Assembly: GCF_017874715.1 (NCBI RefSeq)
Contig: NZ_JAGGLR010000011.1
Span: forward strand, 124,001 to 188,000
Length of the DNA stretch: 64,000 nucleotides
Direction: 5' to 3'
Source of the DNA: Streptomyces iranensis
GTDB taxonomy: Bacteria; Actinomycetota; Actinomycetes; Streptomycetales; Streptomycetaceae
In this document: positions 1 through 8,177 of the stretch, in pieces
Layout of the letters: every line of letters starts with the position of its first letter
How positions within the stretch are numbered: position 1 is the first letter of the stretch
The notes under the pieces: model-generated
What the model saw: the letters and a program-made list of their open reading frames with translations, nothing else
Database searches by the model: none
Told to the model about the DNA's origin: nothing
Position numbers and translations under genes: made by a program

Positions 1-1
1 C

Positions 2-508
2 GCGACCACCACGGGCCTGACCGTGCTCGCCTTCCCCCTCGGCATGGGGCTGGCGGGCCCCCTCGGCGGACGGCTCGCCGACCGCTACGGTGCCAGACCC
101 GTCGCGGTCGCCGGTGCCGCCCTCACCGCCACCGGACTGCTGCTGCTCGTCCTGCCGGGCGACGGCTGGTCCCCGCCCGACGTGGCCTGGCGGCTGGTCC
201 TGGCCGGACTCGGCATGGGGCTGACCGGCGGACCCACCCAGGCCCTGGTGATGGGCGCCGCTCCGCCGGGCCGCACCGCCACGGTCGGCTCCACGGTTCA
301 GCTCGCCCGCAGCCTCGGCTTCACGCTCGGCCCGGCTCTCGCCACGGCGGCCTGGAGGCTGACGGGCCCGGACGGCGGCGCGCGGACGGCCCTGGCGCTC
401 GCCGCCACCGCCGCCTGCCTCGCCGTGCCCCTGCTCGCCCTGTCGGCCCGAGGTCCGGCGAACCTCCCCGAGAACGTCACCGACACGGCACCCGCCGCAC
501 CCCGCTGA
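2..508 (+). CDS. MFS drug-export transporter, C-terminal part (5' end outside window)
   Basis: The reading frame is open from the window edge to the TGA at 506-508, so the gene starts upstream and only about 168 C-terminal residues are visible. They are hydrophobic with Gly/Ala-rich helices. The short loop GGRLADRYGARP is the cytoplasmic-loop signature of the major facilitator superfamily, and the layout resembles the last helices of DHA-type proton-driven exporters. It ends 39 bp before the asparagine-synthetase-like gene on the same strand. It therefore probably belongs to the same transcript and would export the product of the isonitrile-type cluster; that role is inference. Substrate is not readable from this fragment. 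Confidence 0.75.
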   Translation, partial: ATTTGLTVLAFPLGMGLAGPLGGRLADRYGARPVAVAGAALTATGLLLLVLPGDGWSPPDVAWRLVLAGLGMGLTGGPTQALVMGAAPPGRTATVGSTVQLARSLGFTLGPALATAAWRLTGPDGGARTALALAATAACLAVPLLALSARGPANLPENVTDTAPAAPR

Positions 509-547
509 GCCATCGGTCCTCAAGCCCTCACCGAGGAGTCGTAACCC

Positions 548-2374
548 ATGTGCGGAATCACCGGCTGGGTGTCCTACCACCAGGACGCCCGCACCCAGGC
601 CCCGGTCATCGAGGCCATGACCGCCACTCTCACCCCGCGCGGGCCCGACGCGGGCGGAGTCTGGCTCGGCGAGCACGCCGCGATCGGTCACCGTCGCCTG
701 GCCGTCATCGACATCGAAGGCGGCGTACAGCCGATGACCGACCGGCCGGATGTCCCGACGAGCGTCCTCACCTACAGCGGTGAGATCTACAACCACCATG
801 AGCTCCGCGCCCAACTGAGAAACCTGGGCCATGAGTTCCGGACCCGCGGTGACACCGAGGTGGTATTGCGCGCCTACGCCGAGTGGGGCGAGGCGGTGGC
901 CGACCACCTGGACGGCATGTTCGCGTTCGCGGTGTGGGACGAGCGGAAGCGGCGGCTGCTCCTGGTCCGCGACCGGCTGGGTGTCAAACCCCTGTTCTGG
1001 GCAGCCGTCGACGGCGGTCTGGCCTTCGCTTCCGAACCCAAGGCACTCTTCGCCCACCCGGAGATCCGGCCGCGGGTGGACGCGGACGGCCTGCGCGAGG
1101 CGTACAGCCTGCTGTTCAACACCGGTCCGACGGTCTGGTCAGGCGTACGGGAGGTCGAGCCCGGCGGCCTGCTCCTGCTGAACCGGCACGGCATCCGCGA
1201 ACGCCGCTACTGGCAGCTGGAGGCCGGAGTCCACCCGGACGACCGGGAGGCGACCGTCGCCCGCGTGCACGACCTGGTGAGCACCGCCGCCCGCGCCCAG
1301 CTGGAGGCCGACGTCCCCCTGTGCTCCCTGATGTCCGGCGGCATCGACTCCACCGTCCTGACCGCCCTGCTCGCCGACGAACTGCGCCTGCGCGAGGGCC
1401 CGGACGCCCGCATCCGCTCCTACGCCGTGGACTACAGCGACCAGGCCGAGAGCTTCACCGGCGACGTCCTGCGCACCGGCCACGACACCCCGTACGCCAC
1501 CGAGGCGGGCGCGTTCATCGGCACCGATCACAGCACGGTCGTGCTGGACCCGCGCGCTCTGCTCGACCCGGAGCACCGCAGGGCCGTGGTCGTGGCCCGC
1601 GACCCGCCGATCGGTGTCGGCGACATGGACACCTCCCTCTACCTCCTCTTCGGGGAGATCCGGAAACACTCCACCGTCGCCGTGTCCGGTGAGGCCGCCG
1701 ACGAGGTCTTCGGCGGCTACCCCTGGTTCCACGACCCCAAGGCGCTCGCCGCGCCCACCTTCCCCTGGCTGCTGGTGACCGGCGACGAGGCCGCCATGCC
1801 GCTCAACCCCGAACTCGACCTGCGAATCGGCGAGTTCCGCGACGACACATACCGTGGCGCCCTGGCCGCCGTACCGCATATCGAAGGCGAGTCGGAGACC
1901 GAGCACCGGCAACGCGAGATGCAGCACCTGTCGCTCACCCGCTGGCTGCGCCAGCTCCTGCACCGCAAGGACCGGCTGAGCATGGCACAGGGCCTCGAAG
2001 TGCGCGTCCCCTACTGCGACCACCGGCTCGTCGAGTACGCCTTCACCTCCCCATGGGCGCTGAAGAGCTTCGACGGCCGGGAGAAGAGCCTGCTGCGCGC
2101 GGCGGGCACGGGGCTGGCGCCCGAGTCGGTGCTGCACCGGCCCAAGAACCACTACCCGGCCACCCACCACCCCGACTACAACCGTGGCCTGCAGGACATG
2201 GCCCGCGACGCACTCGCCGATGACCGGGTCCGCTCCCTCGCCGACGAGACCCGCATCAAACCCTGCCTCGACACCGCGCCCGATCAACTCCGGTGGGGCC
2301 ACCGGCTCCGCCTCGAACGCGTCGTCGACCTCGCCCTCTGGCTCGACCACCACCAGCCCGACCTCGCCCTCTGA
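548..2374 (+). CDS. asnB: Asparagine synthetase-like glutamine-dependent amidotransferase
   Basis: 608 aa, the usual length for class-B (glutamine-hydrolysing) asparagine synthetases. It begins MCGITGW, where Cys2 is the nucleophile of the N-terminal glutaminase domain (about 1-215). The C-terminal synthetase domain carries the PP-loop pyrophosphatase motif SGGIDST (around 265), which adenylates a carboxylate before ammonia transfer. GAGGAG at about 534 supports the ATG at 548. It is followed 12 bp later by a P450 and then an isonitrile synthase. In such settings AsnB homologues often amidate a secondary-metabolite carboxylate rather than supply housekeeping asparagine; that is inference. It could still be plain asparagine synthetase. 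Confidence 0.85.
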   Translation: MCGITGWVSYHQDARTQAPVIEAMTATLTPRGPDAGGVWLGEHAAIGHRRLAVIDIEGGVQPMTDRPDVPTSVLTYSGEIYNHHELRAQLRNLGHEFRTRGDTEVVLRAYAEWGEAVADHLDGMFAFAVWDERKRRLLLVRDRLGVKPLFWAAVDGGLAFASEPKALFAHPEIRPRVDADGLREAYSLLFNTGPTVWSGVREVEPGGLLLLNRHGIRERRYWQLEAGVHPDDREATVARVHDLVSTAARAQLEADVPLCSLMSGGIDSTVLTALLADELRLREGPDARIRSYAVDYSDQAESFTGDVLRTGHDTPYATEAGAFIGTDHSTVVLDPRALLDPEHRRAVVVARDPPIGVGDMDTSLYLLFGEIRKHSTVAVSGEAADEVFGGYPWFHDPKALAAPTFPWLLVTGDEAAMPLNPELDLRIGEFRDDTYRGALAAVPHIEGESETEHRQREMQHLSLTRWLRQLLHRKDRLSMAQGLEVRVPYCDHRLVEYAFTSPWALKSFDGREKSLLRAAGTGLAPESVLHRPKNHYPATHHPDYNRGLQDMARDALADDRVRSLADETRIKPCLDTAPDQLRWGHRLRLERVVDLALWLDHHQPDLAL

Positions 2375-2386
2375 GGAGCGCCCTGC

Positions 2387-3661
2387 ATGACCCCCCAGGA
2401 GCCTCTGCCCACCATGGACGCGGACCGCCCACGCGAACCCCTGACCGACCCGGTCCCGCTCATGGGCTGCCCGTACAAGGCCGATCCCTATCCGCTGTAC
2501 GAGCGGATGCGCGAGAGCGGTCCCGTCCATCGCGTCCTGTTCCCCAGCGGTGTGCACGCCTGGCTCGTCACCGGTTACGAGGCCGCCCACGCCGCGCTGA
2601 ACGACGACCGCCTGGGCAAGAGCCACGACCGCGGCAACGACCACTGGCGCGCCCGTGCCTCGATCATGCCCGAGCCACAACACTCCCAGCTCCAGGTCCA
2701 CCTCCTGCACCAGGACCCGCCCGACCACACCCGCATGCGGCGCTTCGTCACCGACGCCTTCACCCCGCGCCGTATCGAGCGGCTGAGGCCTCGTTTCCAA
2801 GAGCTGGCCGACGCCCTCGTCGACGCCCTCCCGGAAACCGGTCCCACGGACCTCGTCACCGGCTTCGCCGCCCACTTCCCCTTCCGGGTCCTCGCCGAAG
2901 TGATCGGCCTGCCACCCGAGTTGGCCGCCCGGTTCGACCGCGACTGGGGCAAGGTCGTCCAGCCGGTGGGCCCCGCCGACCCCGGGCGTCCGCTGTACGA
3001 GGCCCGCCTGCACGGACTGCAGGCCTACATCGCCGGCGTCGTCGCCCACAAGCGCGAACACCGGGAGGACGACCTGCTCAGCAGCCTCGTCGTGGCCCGC
3101 GACCGCCGAGAGCTGTCGCCGGAGGAGCTGGACTCGATGATCTTCCAGCTCCTGGTGGCCGGCCAGGAGCCGGTCACCAACCAGATCACCACCGCCCTGA
3201 TCGCCCTCTTCCGCCACCCCGCCGAGCTCGCCCGGCTGCGCGACAACCCCGGCCTGACGCCCCGCGCGGTCGACGAGCTCCTCCGCCACGACAGCGCCTT
3301 CGAGCTGACCACGTGGCGCTTCCTCGACCAGGACGGCGACCTGCACGGTACGAGGATCCCGGCCGGTGACTCGGTGATCATCTCTCTGTGCGCCGCCAAC
3401 CGCGACCCGCGCCGCTTCCCCGACCCCGACGCACTCGACCTCGACCGCTCGCCCAACCCCCACCTGGCCTTCGGCCACGGCATCCACTTCTGTCCCGGCG
3501 CCGCCCTCGCCCGAGCCGAGCTCCAGATCGCCCTGGACACCCTCCTGGCCCGCCTCCCCGGACTGCACCTGGCCATCGACGACGAGGACATCGAGTGGAT
3601 CCCGGCGGTCCTCGGACGGGGCACCAACCACCTGCCCGTCGGCTACGGCCGGCGCACCTGA
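2387..3661 (+). CDS. Cytochrome P450 of the isonitrile-type cluster
   Basis: 424 aa soluble bacterial P450. The heme-thiolate loop FGHGIHFCPGAALAR is intact with the ligand at about Cys369, and the K-helix ELLR is present. The I-helix reads AGQEPVTN at about 258-265. The acid (Glu) is kept, but the Thr that normally follows it and helps O2 protonation is Pro. Such a change occurs in some P450s with non-standard chemistry. It sits 12 bp after the amidotransferase and upstream of the isonitrile synthase, so it likely tailors the isonitrile amino acid (decarboxylation/desaturation or oxidation are known for P450s in such clusters). The exact reaction is not readable. Confidence 0.9.
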   Translation: MTPQEPLPTMDADRPREPLTDPVPLMGCPYKADPYPLYERMRESGPVHRVLFPSGVHAWLVTGYEAAHAALNDDRLGKSHDRGNDHWRARASIMPEPQHSQLQVHLLHQDPPDHTRMRRFVTDAFTPRRIERLRPRFQELADALVDALPETGPTDLVTGFAAHFPFRVLAEVIGLPPELAARFDRDWGKVVQPVGPADPGRPLYEARLHGLQAYIAGVVAHKREHREDDLLSSLVVARDRRELSPEELDSMIFQLLVAGQEPVTNQITTALIALFRHPAELARLRDNPGLTPRAVDELLRHDSAFELTTWRFLDQDGDLHGTRIPAGDSVIISLCAANRDPRRFPDPDALDLDRSPNPHLAFGHGIHFCPGAALARAELQIALDTLLARLPGLHLAIDDEDIEWIPAVLGRGTNHLPVGYGRRT

Positions 3662-3849
3662 CCCAGCGCCGGTGACCGCGGGCCCCACCCGGCCCACGGG
3701 ACCGGTGCCGCCCGTCATCCGTGCGCGGGCCGGCCCGGCCGATCCGCCCGCTCCCGCCCGCTCCCACCCGTAGGCGCCCGGCGCACCACGCCGAGGCGCC
3801 GTACGGCCATGCCCGCACGCCTCGCACACCTTCCGGGAGGACCCCATCC

Positions 3850-4785
3850 ATGCCGCTGACGACCACGCCGGACACCCGCTCCACGAGCGGCATCAGCGCC
3901 GCCATCCTCAACCTGCTCCTGCCACACCACCGCACGACCGCCGCTGCGCCCGGGGGAGCGGTGGCGTTCCCGCACCAACTGCGCCAGATCGCCGGCTTCG
4001 TACGCGCCGGAGAACCCGTGGTCTTCACCCTGCCCGGCTTCCCCTGCAAGTCCCCCAACCCCGCCAAGGTCCTCGGCCACCTCCCCGACCAGGGCGAACG
4101 CCTGTCCCTCGGCTTCCTCAACACCCTGTGCGGGGAGATCGAGCGGATCCACGCGCCGGGCGCCCGCGTGATCATCTGCTCCGACGGCCATGTCTTCGGC
4201 GACCTCATCCGCGTCCCGGACGACCACATAGACGCCTACGCGGACGCGCTCGGACACCTCATACGGGAGGCGGACCTGCACCGCCTCTCCGTCTTCGACC
4301 TGCGCGATGTGCTGGGCGACCTGCCCCACGGCGCCAAGCGCGCCCGGGTGCACCAGCGGTACGCCCCGACCCTGGAGGCGCTGCGGTCGGAGGTCCGCTC
4401 CGAGGGCCACACCCTGGCCCTGTACCGGGGCATCACCCGATTCCTCCTCGACGACACCGCGGACTTCACCGGCACCCGCTCCGCCCTCCAACGCGAATGC
4501 CGCAGACGCGCGTACGGCGTCATTCAGCGCAGTCGCGCCTGGGGCGATCTGATCGCCGAGCACCACCCTCGCGCCGTCCGGTTGTCCATTCACCCCCAGC
4601 CCATCGGCGCCGCGAAGTTCGGCATCCGGCTCCTCGACGCCCCCGACGTCTGGACCACCCCCTGGCACTCCGCCGCCCTGCACCGCACCGACGGCACCTG
4701 GACCCTCATGCCCCGCACCCGCGCGGAACAGCTCGGCCGCCTCGTCCACCGTCACGGCGGACCGAGCCATTACGAACAGGACTGA
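3850..4785 (+). CDS. Isonitrile synthase, PvcA/IsnA/DIT1 family
   Basis: 311 aa. It matches the pyoverdine_biosynthesis/DIT1_PvcA family: an N-terminal Rossmann-like half with FTLPGFPCKSPN and the central block ICSDGHVFGDL (about 108-118), both typical of enzymes that turn the amino group of Tyr or Trp into an isonitrile using ribulose-5-phosphate. The frame extends upstream to 3721, but GGGAGG at 3835-3840 and the conserved start region favour the ATG at 3850. The 188 bp in front may hold its own promoter. The usual partner, a PvcB/IsnB alpha-ketoglutarate oxygenase, is absent; a P450 and an amidotransferase take its place. Substrate (Tyr or Trp) cannot be assigned by eye. Confidence 0.85.
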   Translation: MPLTTTPDTRSTSGISAAILNLLLPHHRTTAAAPGGAVAFPHQLRQIAGFVRAGEPVVFTLPGFPCKSPNPAKVLGHLPDQGERLSLGFLNTLCGEIERIHAPGARVIICSDGHVFGDLIRVPDDHIDAYADALGHLIREADLHRLSVFDLRDVLGDLPHGAKRARVHQRYAPTLEALRSEVRSEGHTLALYRGITRFLLDDTADFTGTRSALQRECRRRAYGVIQRSRAWGDLIAEHHPRAVRLSIHPQPIGAAKFGIRLLDAPDVWTTPWHSAALHRTDGTWTLMPRTRAEQLGRLVHRHGGPSHYEQD

Positions 4786-4853
4786 GCCCGTCACACGCTC
4801 GCCGGGCAGGCCGAACACACCGGCCAGGGCCAGGCGATGGCCCGCGCCCCCGT

Positions 4854-4869
4854 TGTGACCCGCGTCACA
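4854..4869. promoter_or_regulatory. Crp/FNR-type palindrome TGTGAC-N4-GTCACA
   Basis: A perfect 16-bp palindrome, TGTGAC-CCGC-GTCACA. It fits both the classical Crp core TGTGA-N6-TCACA and the pattern GTG-N6-GNCAC reported for Streptomyces Crp. It lies 68 bp after the isonitrile synthase stop and 95 bp before the small copper-peptide gene, so it could control the copper genes. Binding by Crp or another Crp-family protein is inference. Confidence 0.5.
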
Positions 4870-4874
4870 GCGAG

Positions 4875-4918
4875 GCATCGGAACTCGGATGCCGGTCGTT
4901 CCGACTCCTCTACCGGTA
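4875..4918. promoter_or_regulatory. Hyphenated palindrome and TACCGGTA in the copper-gene leader
   Basis: GCATC-N8-GATGC (4875-4892) is followed by the short perfect palindrome TACCGGTA (4911-4918), about 47 bp before the start of the Met/His-rich peptide gene. They are placed where a copper-responsive repressor or activator would bind, but neither matches a canonical CsoR or CueR site by eye. Low confidence. Confidence 0.25.
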
Positions 4919-4964
4919 CGGCCGGATTGGCTGAGGCCGTACGAAGCGATCGGAGTTTCGTCAC

Positions 4965-5222
4965 ATGGAGCAGAACCGCCAACCTGCCCGCCGCCGGGCG
5001 GCCGCGTCGCTGTCCGGAGCATGGCCCCCGCCGGCGCTGTGCGGCTTCCTCCTGCTGCTCGTGGTGGTGTTCGCCGCTTCCTACGCCGTCGGCACGAGCG
5101 CCGGGCCCGTCGCCCCCGGCATGCACCGCACCGGCACGACACAGGACGGCTCAGGAGGCGGCCACGGCGGTGGCGGCATGGACATGGACGGCATGGGCAC
5201 GGACCACGGAAGCGGGCGCTGA
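4965..5222 (+). CDS. Small single-span membrane protein with Met/His/Gly-rich tail
   Basis: 85 aa. A basic N-terminus (RRRAAA) is followed by one strong hydrophobic helix at about 25-46, then a short tail that ends in His, Met, Asp and Gly residues (GGGHGGGGMDMDGMG near 65-80). Such tails bind Cu(I)/Cu(II) in many small copper proteins. The stop overlaps the start of the copper ATPase (TGATG at 5220-5224), which points to translational coupling. Likely role: periplasm-facing copper binding or delivery to or from the pump. No named family is recognised; the function is inferred from composition and position. Confidence 0.75.
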   Translation: MEQNRQPARRRAAASLSGAWPPPALCGFLLLLVVVFAASYAVGTSAGPVAPGMHRTGTTQDGSGGGHGGGGMDMDGMGTDHGSGR

Positions 5223-7507
5223 TGGCCGCCGACTCGACTTCCCTGACGGTCGTGACCGACCTCGCCGTCGGCGGAATGACCTGTGCGGCCTGTGTGCGGC
5301 GCGTCGAGAAGAAGCTGGCCAGGCTGGACGGGGTCACGGCGAATGTGAACCTCGCCACCGGCCGGGCCCGGGTGAACCACCCGCCCGGGGTCGGCCCGGA
5401 CCAGCTGATCGCGGCCGTCGAGCAGGCCGGCTATTCCGCGGCGCTCCCCGAGCCGCCCGGGAAGCGACGGCGCGAGAACGAGGACGAGGACGAAGCGGAG
5501 GACGCCCGGCAGGAGCGCGACCGGCTGGTGATCACGACACTGCTCGCGCTGCCGGTGCTGGTCCTGTCGATGGTTCCCGGTCTGCAGTTCCGCGACTGGC
5601 AGTGGCTGTGCTTCGTACTCGCCGCGCCCGTCGTCGTCTGGGGAGCCTGGCCCTTCCACCTGCGGGCGGCGCGCGGACTGCGACACTCGGCGGCGACCAT
5701 GGACACCCTGGTGTCGCTGGGAGTCGTGGCCTCCTTCGCCTGGTCCTGCTACGCGCTGTTCTTCGGCGGCGCCGGCGATCCCGGCATGCGGATGCCGTTC
5801 AGCCTGGTGCCCACCGCCTCGGACGGCGTCGCCCACATCTATCTGGAGGCCGCCGTCGGCGTACCGCTGTTCGTCCTGGCGGGCCGCCACCTGGAAGCAC
5901 GGGCCCGCCGGGGAACCGGCGCGGCACTGCGCTCCCTGGCCCGGCTGGCCGCCAAGGAGGTCTCGGTACGCGACGGCGACGGCGAGCGCCTGATCCCGAT
6001 CGCACAACTGCGGGTCGGCCAGGTCTTCGCCGTCCGGCCCGGGGAGCGCCTGGCCACCGACGGCACGGTCGTGGAGGGCGGCTCGGCCGTCGATCTCTCC
6101 CTGGTGACCGGGGAGAGCGAGCCGGTGGAGGTCGGCCCCGGCGCGCCGGTGATCGGCGGTGCTGTCAACGCCGGAGGGCTGATTCTCGTACGGGCCACCG
6201 CGGTGGGGGCCGACACCCAACTGTCCCGGATCACCCGGCTGGTGACCGAGGCCCAGGCGGGCAAGGCACGGGCGCAGCGGCTCGCCGACAAGGTCGCGGG
6301 GGTGTTCGTCCCCGTCGTGCTCGCCCTGGCCGTCACGGTGCTCGGATTCTGGCTCGGGGCCGGCGCCGAGCCGCAGGCGGCGATCACCGCGTGCGTGGCC
6401 GTCCTGGTCGTGGCGTGCCCCTGTGCGCTGGGCCTGGCGACCCCCACCGCGCTGATGGCGGCGACCGGCCGGGGCGCCCAACTCGGTGTCCTGGTCAGCG
6501 GGGCGCGGGCGCTGGAGGGACTGCGGCACCTCGATGCCGTGGTGCTCGACAAGACCGGCACGCTCACCTCCGGGCACATGAGCGTCGCCCGGGTCACGGC
6601 CGTGCCGGGCGGACTCGGCGAGGAGCGGGTGGTCCGGCTGGCGGGCGCGGTCGAACAGGGATCGGAACATCCGCTGGGGCGCGCCATCACCGCCCATGCC
6701 CGGCGAACCGTTCCCGGGGAGCCGCTTCCGGCCGTGACCGGCTTCCTCGCGCTGCCGGGGAGGGGCGTCCGCGGGCGGGTGGCTGGCCGGCTGATCGAGG
6801 TCCTGGCCCCGGACGACGCGTTGCCGCCCGCCCTGGCTCGGGCGCTGCCGGTCGGCGGGACCGCCGCCCGCACACCGGTCGTGGTCCGCGTCGACGGCGA
6901 GACCGAGGCACTGATGGAGATCGGGGACGTCCTGCGACCGGGAAGTTACCGGGCCGTGGACCGGCTCCGCCGCCTGGGGGTGCGACCGGTGCTCGCCACC
7001 GGCGACCGGGAGGCGCCCGCCCGTGCCGTCGCCGCCGACCTCCGCATCGAGGAGGTGCACGCCCGTTGTACCCCGGAGGGCAAGGCGGCCCTCGTCCGCG
7101 AGCTGCGGGAGCAGGGCTACCGGGTCGCCGTCGTCGGCGACGGTGTCAACGACGCGGCCGCCCTGGCCGGCGCCGACCTCGGCATCGCCATGGGCACGGG
7201 CACGGACGTGGCGATCGGGGCGGCCGACGTGACCCTGGTGCGCGGTGACATCGAGACCCTGGCGGACGCGGTCAGCCTCGCCCGCAGTGCGCTGGGCACG
7301 ATCCGGGCCAATCTGCTCTGGGCTTTCGGCTACAACGTCGTGACCGTGCCGCTGGCCATGGTCGGCCTGCTCAACCCCATGCTGGCCGCGGTCGCGATGT
7401 CGGCAAGCTCACTGCTCGTGGTCGGCAACAGCCTGCGACTGCGTGTCTGGCGGCCGTCACCGACCGGCGGACGACCCACCCGGCCCGCCGCCCGGACACC
7501 CCTGTGA
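5222..7507 (+). CDS. copA: CopA-type copper-exporting P1B-ATPase
   Basis: 761 aa, with the start chosen at the ATG overlapping the previous stop; the upstream open frame is not needed. N-terminal HMA domain with GMTCAAC (about 18-24), a charged Glu/Asp-rich linker, eight predicted helices, actuator TGES, transmembrane CPC (Cys399-Pro-Cys401), phosphorylation motif DKTGTLT (Asp443), SEHPLG in the nucleotide domain and the hinge GDGVNDAAAL. The last helices keep YN and AMSASS, the Cu(I) selectivity pattern of CopA. It pumps Cu(I) out of the cytoplasm. Its neighbours are a copper-binding peptide and a PCuAC-like protein, with the isonitrile synthase just upstream. Confidence 0.95.
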   Translation: MAADSTSLTVVTDLAVGGMTCAACVRRVEKKLARLDGVTANVNLATGRARVNHPPGVGPDQLIAAVEQAGYSAALPEPPGKRRRENEDEDEAEDARQERDRLVITTLLALPVLVLSMVPGLQFRDWQWLCFVLAAPVVVWGAWPFHLRAARGLRHSAATMDTLVSLGVVASFAWSCYALFFGGAGDPGMRMPFSLVPTASDGVAHIYLEAAVGVPLFVLAGRHLEARARRGTGAALRSLARLAAKEVSVRDGDGERLIPIAQLRVGQVFAVRPGERLATDGTVVEGGSAVDLSLVTGESEPVEVGPGAPVIGGAVNAGGLILVRATAVGADTQLSRITRLVTEAQAGKARAQRLADKVAGVFVPVVLALAVTVLGFWLGAGAEPQAAITACVAVLVVACPCALGLATPTALMAATGRGAQLGVLVSGARALEGLRHLDAVVLDKTGTLTSGHMSVARVTAVPGGLGEERVVRLAGAVEQGSEHPLGRAITAHARRTVPGEPLPAVTGFLALPGRGVRGRVAGRLIEVLAPDDALPPALARALPVGGTAARTPVVVRVDGETEALMEIGDVLRPGSYRAVDRLRRLGVRPVLATGDREAPARAVAADLRIEEVHARCTPEGKAALVRELREQGYRVAVVGDGVNDAAALAGADLGIAMGTGTDVAIGAADVTLVRGDIETLADAVSLARSALGTIRANLLWAFGYNVVTVPLAMVGLLNPMLAAVAMSASSLLVVGNSLRLRVWRPSPTGGRPTRPAARTPL

Positions 7508-7590
7508 TGCTCCTGTTCGCCGCTTGTGGACCGCCTGCCCGCGACCGCGACCGCGGCCCCGGGCCCGATACCGAGGTGGAGACCCGCCCG

Positions 7591-8103
7591 ATGACGAACC
7601 CCTCCTGGACACCCAGCCACCGTCGCCTCACGGACTCCCTACTGGCCGCGGTCGCCCCGGCCTGCGCCTGTGTCCTGGCGCTGGGTGGTCTCGCCGTGTG
7701 GACCGCCTCGGGCAACGCGGGCAGGCCCCCGCGCGTCGACGTCACCGACGCGCGGCTCTTCCTGCCCGCCCCGGGAGTGCCCCGGACCGCCGCGTTCTTC
7801 CGGATCACCAACACCGGCGGGGTGCGGGACCGGTTGGTCGAGGTGACGTCCTCCGCGGTCACCGGGGGGATCTCGCTCAGCCGTCACCGGATGACCGGGC
7901 GGGGATCGGCCTACCCGCAGGCCGCGGAGTCCCTGCCGGTTCCGGCAGGCGGCACGCTCGACATGTCACCGTTCACCAGTGATGTGACCGTCCCGGCCAC
8001 GGCCCGCTGGCGGGCCGGAGACCTGGTGCCCTTCACCCTCCGTTTCGAACACGGCGGACGTGTCGAGGCCAACGCCGTCGTCGTGCGGCCCGGCGAGGGC
8101 TGA
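7591..8103 (+). CDS. PCuAC-like (DUF461) membrane-anchored protein with degenerate copper ligands
   Basis: 170 aa from the ATG at 7591, chosen for the GAGGTGG at 7573-7579; an alternative GTG/ATG at 7504/7507 overlaps the ATPase stop. An N-terminal hydrophobic segment (about 16-38) is a signal anchor, and the rest is a beta-rich cupredoxin-like domain. The segments AAFFRITNTGG, LPVPAGGTLDMSP and VPFTLRFEHGG follow the PCu(A)C chaperone pattern. The usual His-x-Met pair after the Pro-Gly-Gly block is missing, leaving only scattered His/Met (RHRM). It may bind copper weakly or have a changed role. Co-directional and nearly contiguous with the copper pump. Confidence 0.65.
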   Translation: MTNPSWTPSHRRLTDSLLAAVAPACACVLALGGLAVWTASGNAGRPPRVDVTDARLFLPAPGVPRTAAFFRITNTGGVRDRLVEVTSSAVTGGISLSRHRMTGRGSAYPQAAESLPVPAGGTLDMSPFTSDVTVPATARWRAGDLVPFTLRFEHGGRVEANAVVVRPGEG

Positions 8104-8177
8104 GTGAGCGTGTTCGAGCGCGGGCATGGGAGGCGGCCGGTGCCCCGTACGGCGGGTCGAGACGGTAGAAAGGGCGT

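Noticed and set aside
1139..3847. A 902-codon open frame on the minus strand across asnB and the P450
   Set aside because: It is antisense to two clear genes, has Gly/Val/Glu-biased composition typical of high-GC shadow frames, and shows no domain.
4837..7248. An 803-codon Gly/Arg-rich frame overlapping copA on the same strand
   Set aside because: A frame-shifted shadow of copA; low-complexity composition without motifs.
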